Source: Candidatus Nitrosotenuis cloacae (GTDB lineage: Archaea; Thermoproteota; Nitrososphaeria; Nitrososphaerales; Nitrosopumilaceae). Taken from it: a stretch of DNA of 64,000 bases. The notes under the pieces were generated by a model that saw only the letters and a list, made by a program, of their open reading frames with translations, did not search any database and was not told where the DNA came from. Position numbers and translations under genes: made by a program. The stretch lies in the NCBI RefSeq assembly GCF_000955905.1, contig NZ_CP011097.1, positions 1,556,157-1,620,156 on the forward strand, given 5' to 3'. Below, one piece after another: positions 1 to 7,369 of the stretch; within the stretch, counting starts at the first letter, position 1; every line of letters begins with the position of its first letter.

Positions 1-2
1 AT

Positions 3-626
3 GAGGTCTATTTTATCAACGAAGACTCTAACATTCCGCTAGAGAATCGCAAGATAGTATTTCTAAAAACAGAATACGTCGAGGCAACCTCCGATGTCAT
101 CTTGCCTGATAAAATAATCTCGCAAATCGAGGCTATTTTGAAGATTCGAGCTAACCAGCGAGGAATCATACTGTTGACCAGCTATTCGCAGCTTGATTAC
201 ATCCTAGAAAAGATATCACCTGAGCTAAAGCCAAGATTACTCCCACTGGAGCGCGGCCAAGACAAATCCGAAGCAATCGAATATCACAAAAACACACCAA
301 ATTCAGTTATGATCTCGCCTGGCTTGGAATCTGGTGTAAACCTGCCAGACGATGATAGTAGATTCCAGATTATTGTAAAGGCACCATACTATCCAACAGT
401 GGACGATCTTCGAATGAAAAAGATCTATGATTCCGAATCAGACCACAGAAGATACTATCTAAAATCTGCATTCAGACTATTACAGATGGCAGGACGAAGC
501 ATCCGACATGTAAAGGATAGTGCAATGACCTATGTTTTGGATGCAAAGGCCGAGCGCATGATTTACCACCAAAGAAACGATCTGCCAAAATGGTTCATGG
601 ATGCATGCGAAGGAATCTCGAGATAA
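3..626 (+). CDS. XPD/Rad3-like superfamily 2 helicase, C-terminal part (truncated by window edge)
   Basis: The reading frame is open to the left edge, so only about the last 207 residues are visible and the true start lies outside. The fragment carries the second RecA-like domain of a Rad3/XPD/DinG-type DNA helicase: a strand ending in LLTSYSQLD (motif IV region), GLESGVNLPDD (motif V region) and QMAGRSIRH, the motif VI arginine-finger segment. These enzymes unwind DNA 5' to 3' with ATP and often carry an Fe-S cluster in the N-terminal half, which cannot be seen here. It ends 20 bp before a convergent antiporter gene. The subfamily (XPD, DinG or a more distant archaeal helicase) is unresolved. 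Confidence 0.75.
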   Translation, partial: EVYFINEDSNIPLENRKIVFLKTEYVEATSDVILPDKIISQIEAILKIRANQRGIILLTSYSQLDYILEKISPELKPRLLPLERGQDKSEAIEYHKNTPNSVMISPGLESGVNLPDDDSRFQIIVKAPYYPTVDDLRMKKIYDSESDHRRYYLKSAFRLLQMAGRSIRHVKDSAMTYVLDAKAERMIYHQRNDLPKWFMDACEGISR

Positions 627-645
627 AACAGTAAAGATTCTAGGT

Positions 646-1911
646 TTAGGATGACTCTTTTTCTTTTGCAGATATTTTGTCCACTAGCTTCCAGCCGTAC
701 TTGATAAGATACGGCGAGATAAATGTGGTAATTACCGTCATTGTTCCAACCATTGGAAGCACAAAGGAGCTAGTCGCCCCAACATCAGATCCTCCCTTTG
801 CGGCAACAAGGGCAAGCTCGCCTCCAGATGAAGACAATCCTATTCCAGACCTAAGAGATGTTGCCTTGTCGAATTTTTGAGCCCGTGCTGCAGCCCAAAC
901 AGTGATAAATTTTGCAAGAAACGACACAACCACCAGAACAATTGCAGGAATGATGAACAACGGTAATTGTTTGATGTCCATCAACGCACCAACCGAAATG
1001 AAAAACAGCGCTGCAAACATGTCTCTGATTGGAGTTGACATTATTTTGGTGGCAACCCTCATCTTTGATCCTGCGACAAGAACTCCTGCAAAGAATGCTC
1101 CAGTTGCCACAGAGATATCCAGCTTGAATGCAATAAACGCAAGGCTGAACGCAACACCAAGTGTTGCAATTATTAGCAGCTCATTGTGGTTTGTTCTTCC
1201 GACCAGATCCACACATCTTGGAACGATTTTGGATCCTATTACAATGGCGCCAACTATGAATGCAATCACAAGGCCTATTGAGACGCCTATCTCAGATACT
1301 GAAAGATCCCCTGTTGCAGCAACCGATTGCAATACTGCAAGCAGTGACACTATAATGATGTCTTCAATTACGGCAATTCCTACAATCAGATATGTCGCCT
1401 CGTCTTTTACCATTCCAAGCTCTTCTAGAACTCTCATAATGATTACGGTGCTTGTGACAGAGATTGCAAGTGCCAAAAACAGGCTGTCATAAAATCCAAA
1501 GCCTAGTGCTTGTGATGCCAAATAGCCGGCCAGAAAAGTTCCAGACGCTTCTGCAACTGCAATAACGGTTGCCTTTTTGCCAATGTTTTTGAGCTTTTCA
1601 AGTGGGAACTCCATTCCAATTACAAACAAGAGCAAAATTATTCCTATTTCTGCAAAGACATGTAAGATTTCTACATGAGCTATGAGACTAAACGGCGGTG
1701 TGAACGGCCCTATTATCATACCTGCAATGATGTATGCCATTATCATTGGTTGCTTTAGCTTGTATGAGATGAGAGCCATGACGGACGCAATTACCATGAT
1801 TACGGCAAAATCCTGTATGATGAGCTCAGACGAAGAAGGGGCGGCAGAGATCTTGTCCATGATTATTTTTGAGATCTGAGAAAACTCCAATGCTACAGAA
1901 CTATTCTGCAT
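646..1911 (-). CDS. Kef-type cation/proton antiporter (CPA2 family)
   Basis: A 421-residue integral membrane protein, hydrophobic almost throughout, with the repeated glycine-rich helices of the CPA2 Na+/H+ exchanger domain. Examples are the early helix MAYIIAGMIIGPFTPP, the FVIGMEFPLEKLK segment and GLSSSGGELALVAAKGG near residue 360. The family exchanges K+ or Na+ for protons across the cytoplasmic membrane. There is no C-terminal TrkA-N (RCK) domain, so it is the short form without a ligand-gating module. Start is ATG; a second Met at residue 18 (MDKIS) just before the first helix is a plausible alternative. The ion specificity cannot be read from sequence. Confidence 0.88.
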   Translation of the reverse strand: MQNSSVALEFSQISKIIMDKISAAPSSSELIIQDFAVIMVIASVMALISYKLKQPMIMAYIIAGMIIGPFTPPFSLIAHVEILHVFAEIGIILLLFVIGMEFPLEKLKNIGKKATVIAVAEASGTFLAGYLASQALGFGFYDSLFLALAISVTSTVIIMRVLEELGMVKDEATYLIVGIAVIEDIIIVSLLAVLQSVAATGDLSVSEIGVSIGLVIAFIVGAIVIGSKIVPRCVDLVGRTNHNELLIIATLGVAFSLAFIAFKLDISVATGAFFAGVLVAGSKMRVATKIMSTPIRDMFAALFFISVGALMDIKQLPLFIIPAIVLVVVSFLAKFITVWAAARAQKFDKATSLRSGIGLSSSGGELALVAAKGGSDVGATSSFVLPMVGTMTVITTFISPYLIKYGWKLVDKISAKEKESS

Positions 1912-1952
1912 TCATGATTGATAAGTCTTGTATTTGCGGCATTTACTACGAA

Positions 1953-2105
1953 TTATTTTTTATCTTGTTGATATTTTTCCGGATCTGGATTATCTGCAGG
2001 CAGATCAGACGCTTGGGCTTTTCTTCTTTTAAGATACAGACTGATTCCGCCTGCCGTCATTGCACCTAACAAGATCATACCAGTAATGGTCCACTCGACA
2101 TTCAT
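1953..2105 (-). CDS. small single-pass membrane protein (50 aa)
   Basis: This 50-residue ORF starts with ATG and overlaps the stop of the upstream 46-residue ORF in an ATGA arrangement, which supports both as a translationally coupled pair. Residues 6-24 (ITGMILLGAMTAGGISLYL) form one membrane helix, followed by a positive KRRK stop and a polar tail rich in Asp, Pro and Lys. The topology is probably N-out/C-in by the positive-inside rule. I do not recognise the family; it lies next to the antiporter, but no functional link is shown. Confidence 0.5.
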   Translation of the reverse strand: MNVEWTITGMILLGAMTAGGISLYLKRRKAQASDLPADNPDPEKYQQDKK

Positions 2106-2242
2106 AGCGACTTGAACTTTTTCATTGCCTCTTTTGCCAGCTTTTCGAGGTCAATATTGGTGGTTTTTGTAGGATCTGCAGATGCCAAGGCGTTGTTATA
2201 GTCATCCGTTGTTGTGTTTAGCTTCTTTTTTTCTTCCAGCAT
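2102..2242 (-). CDS. small charged hypothetical protein (46 aa)
   Basis: A 46-residue soluble, strongly charged ORF (MLEEKKKLNTTTDDYN at the start, KEAMKKFKSL at the end), probably helical. Its TGA overlaps the ATG of the downstream 50-residue membrane ORF, and it begins 36 bp after the end of the GNAT gene on the same strand, so the three may form one transcript. No family is recognised. The overlap and lack of alternative genes are the main reasons to call it. Confidence 0.45.
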   Translation of the reverse strand: MLEEKKKLNTTTDDYNNALASADPTKTTNIDLEKLAKEAMKKFKSL

Positions 2243-2278
2243 GATATCATATGGTTCCAGAATTAGATAAGTCTGATC

Positions 2279-3076
2279 TTAGAGCTCTTTTTTCATCAAA
2301 CAAAACAACATTCGTCTGTCAAGACCTCTCATGGTAAGGTTGATCTTGTGTTGTATCAAAAGCTGGATTCTGTTTGATTTTTCCTCAAATCCCTTGTTTT
2401 GCAGAAATTGCAAAATGGGTTTGATTCCGTCTTTGCTTCCATAAATGTAGCCAAGCTGCATCATATCATCGTCTAATCTAGAGCTCTTGTTCCAAATTCC
2501 CATTGCGAGAATTTTTTTGTTTTTGGAATATGTGATGATTCGGCCTGCCCTTGCCAGCTTTGATAGAGTAGTTTTTGTCAGTGGTAGCCAATTCCAAGAT
2601 TCTGAATATGTGTCGGATTGAATTAGATGTTCAAGGTTTTTTGCAGACTTTGCTAGCTTGGCAGTTGTGTGTTGCTTTTTTGGGGGCATGTTATAGAGCC
2701 ACCACTTGTCCTCCAGAACATAGCCAAGGGATCTTGCCATTTTTAGTGATCTTTTGTTATTATCAGCAATAATCATTCGAGAAAACCCAAGTTTCTTTTT
2801 TCTGGCAATGTTCTCAGCTGCCACAACAAGCTTGCTTGCATAGCCCTTCCTTCTGGAATCAGGGTGGATTCGAATTCCCTCAATCCAGACCTGGTTTGGT
2901 GATATGGCCGCATTGCAAATGCCGAGTGTTTTGTCCTTTTCCTCAATGACTAGCAAGTTTTTTTCTGCTAGCCACTTGTCCCAGACCCTATCGATATAAT
3001 CACCCCATCGAAACGTGTTCTTGCAAAATGGCAGGATCTGATTCTTGTCTGTTTTTTTGGCGTGCCTGATCTTCAA
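2279..3076 (-). CDS. GNAT-family N-acetyltransferase with C-terminal extension
   Basis: A 265-residue protein. Residues 1-130 show the GNAT fold, with the acetyl-CoA pyrophosphate-binding motif in the form RIHPDSRRKGYASKL at about residues 69-83 and the following MARSLGYVLEDKWW strand-helix. Family members transfer an acetyl group from acetyl-CoA to an amine on proteins, antibiotics or small molecules. The C-terminal half (about 140-265) is not a second obvious GNAT motif and may be a degenerate second lobe. Start is TTG at 3076. The substrate is unknown. Confidence 0.75.
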   Translation of the reverse strand: MKIRHAKKTDKNQILPFCKNTFRWGDYIDRVWDKWLAEKNLLVIEEKDKTLGICNAAISPNQVWIEGIRIHPDSRRKGYASKLVVAAENIARKKKLGFSRMIIADNNKRSLKMARSLGYVLEDKWWLYNMPPKKQHTTAKLAKSAKNLEHLIQSDTYSESWNWLPLTKTTLSKLARAGRIITYSKNKKILAMGIWNKSSRLDDDMMQLGYIYGSKDGIKPILQFLQNKGFEEKSNRIQLLIQHKINLTMRGLDRRMLFCLMKKEL

Positions 3077-3107
3077 TGTGTTTTGTTAGGAATGATGATT
3101 ATTTTTC

Positions 3108-3398
3108 TTATCTGATGTTGCTGATGGAGTTTTTGGTAGTATCATGTTTTGTCTTTTTGGCTTTGGGTTTTTTGATCTCTTTCTTTTTTGGTTCCTTCTT
3201 TTTGGGCTCTTTCTTTTTTGTATCTGTTTTCTTTTTGTCTTTTTTAGTGTCTTTCTTTTTATCACCAGATTTGGTGTCTCCGGAATCAATTGTCATGGAT
3301 TCAAATAGTTTGATTGTCAAGCTTTTTGCAAACGCATCGTGAGGAACAAATATCGTACAGATCACAATGCTGCAAAGAAGAATCAGGAGTTTGCTCAA
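3108..3398 (-). CDS. exported lysine-rich protein
   Basis: A 96-residue protein with a clear signal peptide (MSKLLILLCSIVICTIF, then PHDAFA cleavage-like site at residue 24). After a short stretch to about residue 45, the chain becomes a nearly pure Lys/Glu/Pro/Thr tail with tandem KKKEP units (about residues 46-82). The mature part would be very basic and disordered. The opposite strand also has an open frame here, but it lacks any such organisation and is a shadow of the A/G-rich repeat. The function is unknown; a basic tail could bind surface polymers or nucleic acid, which is speculation. Confidence 0.6.
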   Translation of the reverse strand: MSKLLILLCSIVICTIFVPHDAFAKSLTIKLFESMTIDSGDTKSGDKKKDTKKDKKKTDTKKKEPKKKEPKKKEIKKPKAKKTKHDTTKNSISNIR

Positions 3399-3566
3399 GA
3401 ACCATCAATTGTATTTTGTGTACAATAAGGATTATGATTCATGGTAAGGGCTGCCTGACTATCTGCACTACTCACTACGGAAATGATCATGATTTGGTAA
3501 CATAAAAGATTCTAGTATGATTTCTACTAATTTGTTAAATACAAAATCAGCACGCGCAGCTATGAA

Positions 3567-5054
3567 TTGAGCATCAAAAGGGAGACGTTGCTCATTGGAA
3601 TGTTGTGCCTATTTGGAATAATCCCCGCCTTTGCAGAATCAGACTGGTTGCTAGTCCAGACAGACAAGACACAATATCGCACTGGAGAAGACATGGAAAT
3701 TACAGGATTTGTCCTAGACAGGACAACGCCACAAATTGCAGTTCAGATCTATGATCCAGATGGCGAGATTCTTGGAGCCTATGGCGTAGAACTGGAACTG
3801 GATGATACCTTTTCAAAAACAATATCTCTGGATTCGCCATTTTATGACAAATCAGGCTTGTATCTAGTTGAATTTGACTATGGTGCAGATTCGGATGAGC
3901 TGTTCTTTGAGGTAATCGGTACACCTGAGGAACCAGAACCCGAACCAACATTGCTAACACCAGAAGTATTGATGATAACCACAGACAAGACTAGCTATTC
4001 AGATAATGAATTCATAACAATTTCTGGCCTTGTCTCCGATGTTGTAGATCCTACAATACTGATTGGGATTTTTGATCCAAACGATTCTCCTGCAGGATTT
4101 TACATGCCACCAGTCAACTCTGAACTCGAGTTTTCAGTCTCATTTTTGGCAAAAAGCGGAGTAAATTTCAAAAAAACCGGAACATACACCATCAAGGCAC
4201 ATTACGGCCAATCAAAGCAGACGACAACTTTTAGCTTTGTAGACGCATCAACACCAAACAATGCTCCAATCACTCCATCTCCCCCACAAATAGTTCTGAA
4301 TCCAGCACCAACTCCAAATCCCACACCAGCACCTGTACCAATCCCTACACCAACTCCCACACAGATTCCAAAACCAGTTACACCAAAAGTCGAAGCTCCA
4401 ATACCAAAACCAGTTACACCAAATATTCCTCAAGCTCCAGAGCCAGACAATTCAGAGTTGGCCCTGGAGCAAAAAGAGATAGGCAAAATCCTAAACCAGA
4501 TAAACCGAGAGTGCGACAATTCCCATTACACAGATTCCATCGTTTATGGAGAGGGGATGGGTCCAGCTCTTATGAGATTATGCAATTACGAGCAGGCAGT
4601 ATCATATTTTGATAAAGCTCTAATCAAAGACCCAAACAGTCCAGAGATTCTCACAAACAAGGGCTCGGCCTTGGGCAAGCTAGGACAATTCGATCTGGCA
4701 CTAGAACATTATAATCTGGCACTAAAGATAGACCCAAAATTCATCCCAGCACTAAACAACAAGGCAAATGCACTTGCGGAGACAGGTGAGCTGGAAGAAG
4801 CCATTACACTATACCACAAAATACTTGATGAAGACCCATCATATGGAATAGCTCATATCAATCTGCAAAAGGCAAACGAAGAATCAATTCAATACGCAAA
4901 AATGCAGATAAAACAGGAATCAGTTTCCGTCAGCCTGGATGATTCCGTTCCAAAAATAGAATCACCCAAGGTAGACTATGAGACACCCAAACCAAAAAAC
5001 GTAGTTGAGCAGATTGGAAGCTTTTTTGCAGGAATCTTTGGCTTTTTAAAATAA
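3567..5054 (+). CDS. exported protein with two beta-sandwich repeats, proline-rich linker and TPR domain
   Basis: A 495-residue secreted protein. There is a signal peptide at 1-23 (ending PAFAES), then two related beta-sandwich modules that each begin with TDKT-x-Y (about residues 32 and 139). A Pro/Thr-rich linker with PxPTP units spans about 235-290. A tetratricopeptide region follows at about 340-430 (NYEQAVSYFDKALIKDPNSPE and two further units). TPRs mediate protein-protein contacts, so this is probably a surface or pseudoperiplasmic scaffold. Start is TTG at 3567; an ATG 5 nt upstream is out of frame and stops at once, and a TATA-like TGTTAAATAC lies about 29 nt upstream. No enzyme motif is seen. 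Confidence 0.75.
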   Translation: MSIKRETLLIGMLCLFGIIPAFAESDWLLVQTDKTQYRTGEDMEITGFVLDRTTPQIAVQIYDPDGEILGAYGVELELDDTFSKTISLDSPFYDKSGLYLVEFDYGADSDELFFEVIGTPEEPEPEPTLLTPEVLMITTDKTSYSDNEFITISGLVSDVVDPTILIGIFDPNDSPAGFYMPPVNSELEFSVSFLAKSGVNFKKTGTYTIKAHYGQSKQTTTFSFVDASTPNNAPITPSPPQIVLNPAPTPNPTPAPVPIPTPTPTQIPKPVTPKVEAPIPKPVTPNIPQAPEPDNSELALEQKEIGKILNQINRECDNSHYTDSIVYGEGMGPALMRLCNYEQAVSYFDKALIKDPNSPEILTNKGSALGKLGQFDLALEHYNLALKIDPKFIPALNNKANALAETGELEEAITLYHKILDEDPSYGIAHINLQKANEESIQYAKMQIKQESVSVSLDDSVPKIESPKVDYETPKPKNVVEQIGSFFAGIFGFLK

Positions 5055-5145
5055 CATAAATTAATCAAGTGTGTTTGTGCGCAAAAAACTGTGTGTTCAT
5101 TTTAAAATCATAATACATTATAGATTCGAATTGTGAACCTCATAC

Positions 5146-5268
5146 ATGGAACAGACATGCAAGAACTGTGGCGTGCCATTAACAAACACAGCACCAGATG
5201 CAAAATATTGCTCAATAGAATGCACATATAGCTTACCGAATTTCAAGCGAGAGGCAGTCTTCCCCTAA
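5146..5268 (+). CDS. zinc-ribbon microprotein (40 aa)
   Basis: The ORF runs from ATG at 5146 to TAA at 5268. It contains CKNCG near the N-terminus and YCSIEC after 13 residues, a four-cysteine arrangement typical of short treble-clef or zinc-ribbon proteins. A TATA-like element (ATACATTATA) sits about 29 nt upstream, consistent with a leaderless transcript. The protein is too short for a family assignment; a role in RNA or protein binding is only analogy. Confidence 0.55.
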   Translation: MEQTCKNCGVPLTNTAPDAKYCSIECTYSLPNFKREAVFP

Positions 5269-5314
5269 GGCGATCTTGGAAATTTTTTATACTTTATTGG
5301 TATAATAGAGTGAC

Positions 5315-5524
5315 TTGAAATTCTTCGCTCGGAACAACAACACTTGTGAGTTTTGCAAGGCAAAGCTTGCCAGCTATGAGGAATTAATCAGTCATGCAAG
5401 GCACGAACATCATAGAACCATAGTAAAGTGCTCTGGATGTGGCAAGGAATTCATCCATGAAAAAGACAGACTGCACCACCAAAGGGAAGAACAAGAAAGA
5501 AAAGTAAAGAATCGCTATCGATGA
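5315..5524 (+). CDS. C2H2/zinc-ribbon small protein (69 aa)
   Basis: A 69-residue basic protein with two zinc-binding units: CEFCKAKLASYEELISH-ARHEH (residues 11-32) and CSGCGKEFIHEKDRLHHQ (residues 39-56). Both follow the Cys2-His2 spacing of classical zinc fingers. Tandem fingers with a basic tail suggest nucleic-acid binding. Start is TTG at 5315 with a TATA box (TTTATACTTT) about 27 nt upstream, so the leaderless start is well supported. The last 10 nt overlap the convergent winged-helix gene. Confidence 0.7.
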   Translation: MKFFARNNNTCEFCKAKLASYEELISHARHEHHRTIVKCSGCGKEFIHEKDRLHHQREEQERKVKNRYR

Positions 5525-5829
5525 TTTTCTTTTGATGGTTTTGGCCAGTATTTTGCAAATATCTCTGCAGTAATTTTTCTTGCCGGCTCAAAGTCTTTTC
5601 TGAAGCTTTTTCCTCTTTCGGTTACGTGTAGTTTTTCATCAAGAAAGTCGAGCCTTTGCATCTTTTTTATGAGTCGTAACATTCTTTCATATTCCAGATT
5701 AGCACTAGTTTGAATCTTTGTTTGTGATTTGGTACCGTGTTTTAAAATGGCATCAATAATATCGGAATAGATCGCAATTTCCGGTCTTCGCATTTTCAGC
5801 ATGGTTTCATAATATCGAAGATCATTCAT
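5515..5829 (-). CDS. winged-helix transcriptional regulator
   Basis: A 104-residue protein: helices at about 3-30, a helix-turn-helix at about 33-60 (KSQTKIQTSANLEYERMLRLI), and a wing with HVTERGKSFRKDF near residue 75, the form common to archaeal single winged-helix regulators (the phage-repressor-like thaumarchaeal family). It probably binds DNA as a dimer. Start is ATG, with a TATA-like AATATAT about 26 nt upstream. It is divergent from a ribbon-helix-helix gene, and a perfect palindrome lies between them. Target genes are unknown. Confidence 0.72.
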   Translation of the reverse strand: MNDLRYYETMLKMRRPEIAIYSDIIDAILKHGTKSQTKIQTSANLEYERMLRLIKKMQRLDFLDEKLHVTERGKSFRKDFEPARKITAEIFAKYWPKPSKENHR

Positions 5830-5869
5830 GCATTCGATTAATTACGCATTCGCGATATATTGCACTTCC

Positions 5870-5881
5870 TAACCTAGGTTA
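5870..5881. promoter_or_regulatory. 12-bp perfect palindrome, candidate operator
   Basis: TAACCTAGGTTA is a perfect palindrome in the 88-bp gap between two divergent regulator genes. It is immediately upstream of the TATA-like TTTTTAACC (about 5887-5895) of the ribbon-helix-helix gene and about 10 nt upstream of the AATATAT element of the winged-helix gene. The position suits autoregulation by either protein. Twelve-base palindromes do arise by chance in AT-rich gaps, so this is inference. Confidence 0.35.
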
Positions 5882-5917
5882 ATCGGGTTTTTAACCACTA
5901 GATCGGCTTTGCAAAAC

Positions 5918-6085
5918 ATGGCGATACGACGAGTCACAATTGTACTCAGACCTGAAAACGAAGCAAAGCTGCGAAAAGTTCAGGCAGAACTAATCTACAA
6001 GACAAACAAGGGCAAGAGCTTTTCTGAAATAATCAATTGTATCATTGCTGAGGGACTAAAGCATCCTCGTTCGTGTGATGAATAA
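5918..6085 (+). CDS. ribbon-helix-helix DNA-binding protein (55 aa)
   Basis: The ORF runs from ATG at 5918 to TAA at 6085. It begins with a beta strand of alternating residues (MAIRRVTIVLRPE), followed by helix ENEAKLRKVQAELIY, a turn KTNKGKSF and helix SEIINCIIAEGLKH. This is the CopG/Arc/MetJ layout, in which paired N-terminal strands of a dimer enter the DNA major groove. No toxin gene follows, so it is probably a stand-alone repressor rather than an antitoxin. A TATA-like element sits about 27 nt upstream of the ATG. Confidence 0.65.
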   Translation: MAIRRVTIVLRPENEAKLRKVQAELIYKTNKGKSFSEIINCIIAEGLKHPRSCDE

Positions 6086-6091
6086 TTTTTC

Positions 6092-6373
6092 TTAATCGTT
6101 TGTATTTATCTGAATTAGCGGGGTCAGCTGGTTGACATAGATGATACCATTGTCTGCTGGATTTGCGCCAGAGATTGCCTCTAAAATGACGTCTTTATCA
6201 GAATTTTTGCAGATTATCTCTATTTTTGATCTTGGGGAACAAAAAGATGGCCTAAATGACGTATGATCAGAGCCCATGTCGTAAATGGAAAAATTAGAGA
6301 TTCCTGCCTGCTCTAGTCGTGTCTTTATTTGTACAAGATTTGCGTTGCGGACTACAGTATCGATTCTTAGCAA
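6092..6373 (-). CDS. divergent P-II family (GlnB/GlnK-like) protein
   Basis: The chosen start is TTG at 6373, because TTTTTTATATC (6394-6404) then sits about 26 nt upstream and the protein begins LRIDTVVRNANLVQIKTRL like other P-II proteins; the frame is open further upstream. The 93-residue chain keeps the first beta-alpha-beta (AGISNFSIYDMG), the core strand SKIEIIC and the C-terminal NGIIYVNQLTPLIQINTND, which matches the P-II GDGKIFV/IRIRTGE end. The T-loop (about residues 35-48, DHTSFRPSFCSPR) is short and lacks the modifiable Tyr. P-II proteins sense ATP/ADP and 2-oxoglutarate and regulate nitrogen targets; with this T-loop the partner is unclear. The gene is single, without an adjacent amt. 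Confidence 0.65.
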   Translation of the reverse strand: MLRIDTVVRNANLVQIKTRLEQAGISNFSIYDMGSDHTSFRPSFCSPRSKIEIICKNSDKDVILEAISGANPADNGIIYVNQLTPLIQINTND

Positions 6374-6468
6374 TTCATTTTGTGATGAATTTAGATATAA
6401 AAAATGTCGATGGCCCGATACGGACACATGCATTATCACCTAATCAGGAATTGTATGATTCGTGAGAT

Positions 6469-6567
6469 TTAGGAATGGTCTTTTTCTTTTTCAGCTTCTT
6501 CGTTTTTTGCCTTGTCTCTGACGCTTTTCATTACGCAGAACTTGCGCAGAGTGTTCATTAGTCCCAT
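6469..6567 (-). CDS. possible microprotein (32 aa)
   Basis: The ORF runs from ATG at 6567 to TAA at 6469: 32 residues, with a basic N-terminal half and a Glu/Lys tail. A TATA-like GGTTAAAATTAACC lies about 25 nt upstream, the spacing seen for other leaderless genes here, which is the only support. It has no recognisable domain. It could instead be the leader of a transcript running into the P-II gene. Confidence 0.3.
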   Translation of the reverse strand: MGLMNTLRKFCVMKSVRDKAKNEEAEKEKDHS

Positions 6568-6583
6568 GGTTTGTGTGTGATTT

Positions 6584-6601
6584 TTGGTTAATTTTAACCA
6601 A
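6584..6601. promoter_or_regulatory. 18-bp inverted repeat overlapping a TATA-like element
   Basis: TTGGTTAA-TT-TTAACCAA has 8-bp perfect arms around a 2-bp centre. It lies about 25 nt upstream of the 32-residue ORF and upstream of the P-II gene. Overlap with the likely TATA box would allow a bound repressor to block TBP. The GGTTAA/TTAACC half-sites also occur around 5878-5895 near the RHH gene. Function is inferred from position only. Confidence 0.35.
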
Positions 6602-6676
6602 GATGTGCCATTTCGTGAGCAAATTGTGAGATTTTGTTATTTTGGTAAAAAAATTTGCGGTGGTTTTTTTGCATGA

Positions 6677-7117
6677 TTATGGATTAATTACCATAAACGT
6701 TTTTTCTGCCACGGTTGGACCATTATCTCCTTTTTCAAATTCTACTCTTACAGTATAGTTTCCAGTCTCTTGCAATGCAATATGACCATACGTTGTACCA
6801 TAGGTTTCCTTGACGTCCAAAACAAAATTGATTGGGAATGATTTTGTGCATGAAGCACTTGATCCTGTCCCACCATTATGTGTCTTGTTTATTGGAAAAG
6901 TAATCATTTTGCTTCCACAGGGAATTCCAAAGCCAGATAAAACATATGAAAATGAGTATGGTTCACCAACAAGATAAGCGTCTTTTAGATCAGTAATTGC
7001 TATACTGTAATGTTCCTTTGGAAATTGCAATATTGGGTTTTCGCCACTCATAAAAATGCCAAAAATGATCGCAGAGATTATTGTAATTCCGACAATAGCA
7101 AGAGCAAAAACATTCAC
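6677..7117 (-). CDS. membrane-anchored extracytoplasmic hypothetical protein
   Basis: A 146-residue protein with one N-terminal hydrophobic segment (residues 2-24, FALAIVGITIISAIIFGIFM), then a soluble beta-rich domain. This domain has two cysteines (ending GFGIPCG and SSASC), which could form a disulfide outside the cell, and strands like TYGHIALQETGNYTVRVEF at the end typical of Ig-like folds. Start is ATG at 7117. No family is recognised. It is probably a lipid-facing or surface protein held by its uncleaved N-terminal helix. Confidence 0.55.
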   Translation of the reverse strand: MNVFALAIVGITIISAIIFGIFMSGENPILQFPKEHYSIAITDLKDAYLVGEPYSFSYVLSGFGIPCGSKMITFPINKTHNGGTGSSASCTKSFPINFVLDVKETYGTTYGHIALQETGNYTVRVEFEKGDNGPTVAEKTFMVINP

Positions 7118-7163
7118 AGAACAGTATTTTCAGTTATGATCTTAAACGTTATTCAGCTATGTG

Positions 7164-7340
7164 ATGGGTTATTCAGATAAAATAATTAAAGATGGTTTTC
7201 CTGCGAATTTTGTGCCCTACATATTCTGTCCCAAATGCGGCTCACAGATGGAAATTCGAGATATAACAGATAATTCCGGAGCAGACCAAAAGGAATTGTA
7301 TTGTACTAAATGCGATTTTACGAAATTATACGGAAGCTGA
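7164..7340 (+). CDS. zinc-ribbon small protein (58 aa)
   Basis: The ORF runs from ATG at 7164 to TGA at 7340 (a GTG codon directly before is in frame). It has CPKCGSQM at residues 22-29 and CTKCDF at 47-52, a two-knuckle zinc ribbon with about 21 residues between. This is the layout of RNA polymerase-associated and other archaeal zinc ribbons. It is convergent with the NADH dehydrogenase gene, 29 bp from its end. Specific role unknown. Confidence 0.55.
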   Translation: MGYSDKIIKDGFPANFVPYIFCPKCGSQMEIRDITDNSGADQKELYCTKCDFTKLYGS

Positions 7341-7369
7341 TTCTATCTGAATGTGGGGGGAACCCTTTT

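Noticed and set aside
902..1492. Long open frame opposite the antiporter
   Set aside because: It is the antisense shadow of the strongly hydrophobic antiporter; the composition is Thr/Ile/Ala-rich without any domain, and the minus-strand gene is a clear family member.
3076..3342. Hydrophobic-looking Phe/Leu-rich frame on the plus strand
   Set aside because: Created by the complement of the AAG-rich lysine repeats (CTT/TTT codons) of the minus-strand exported protein, which has a proper signal peptide.
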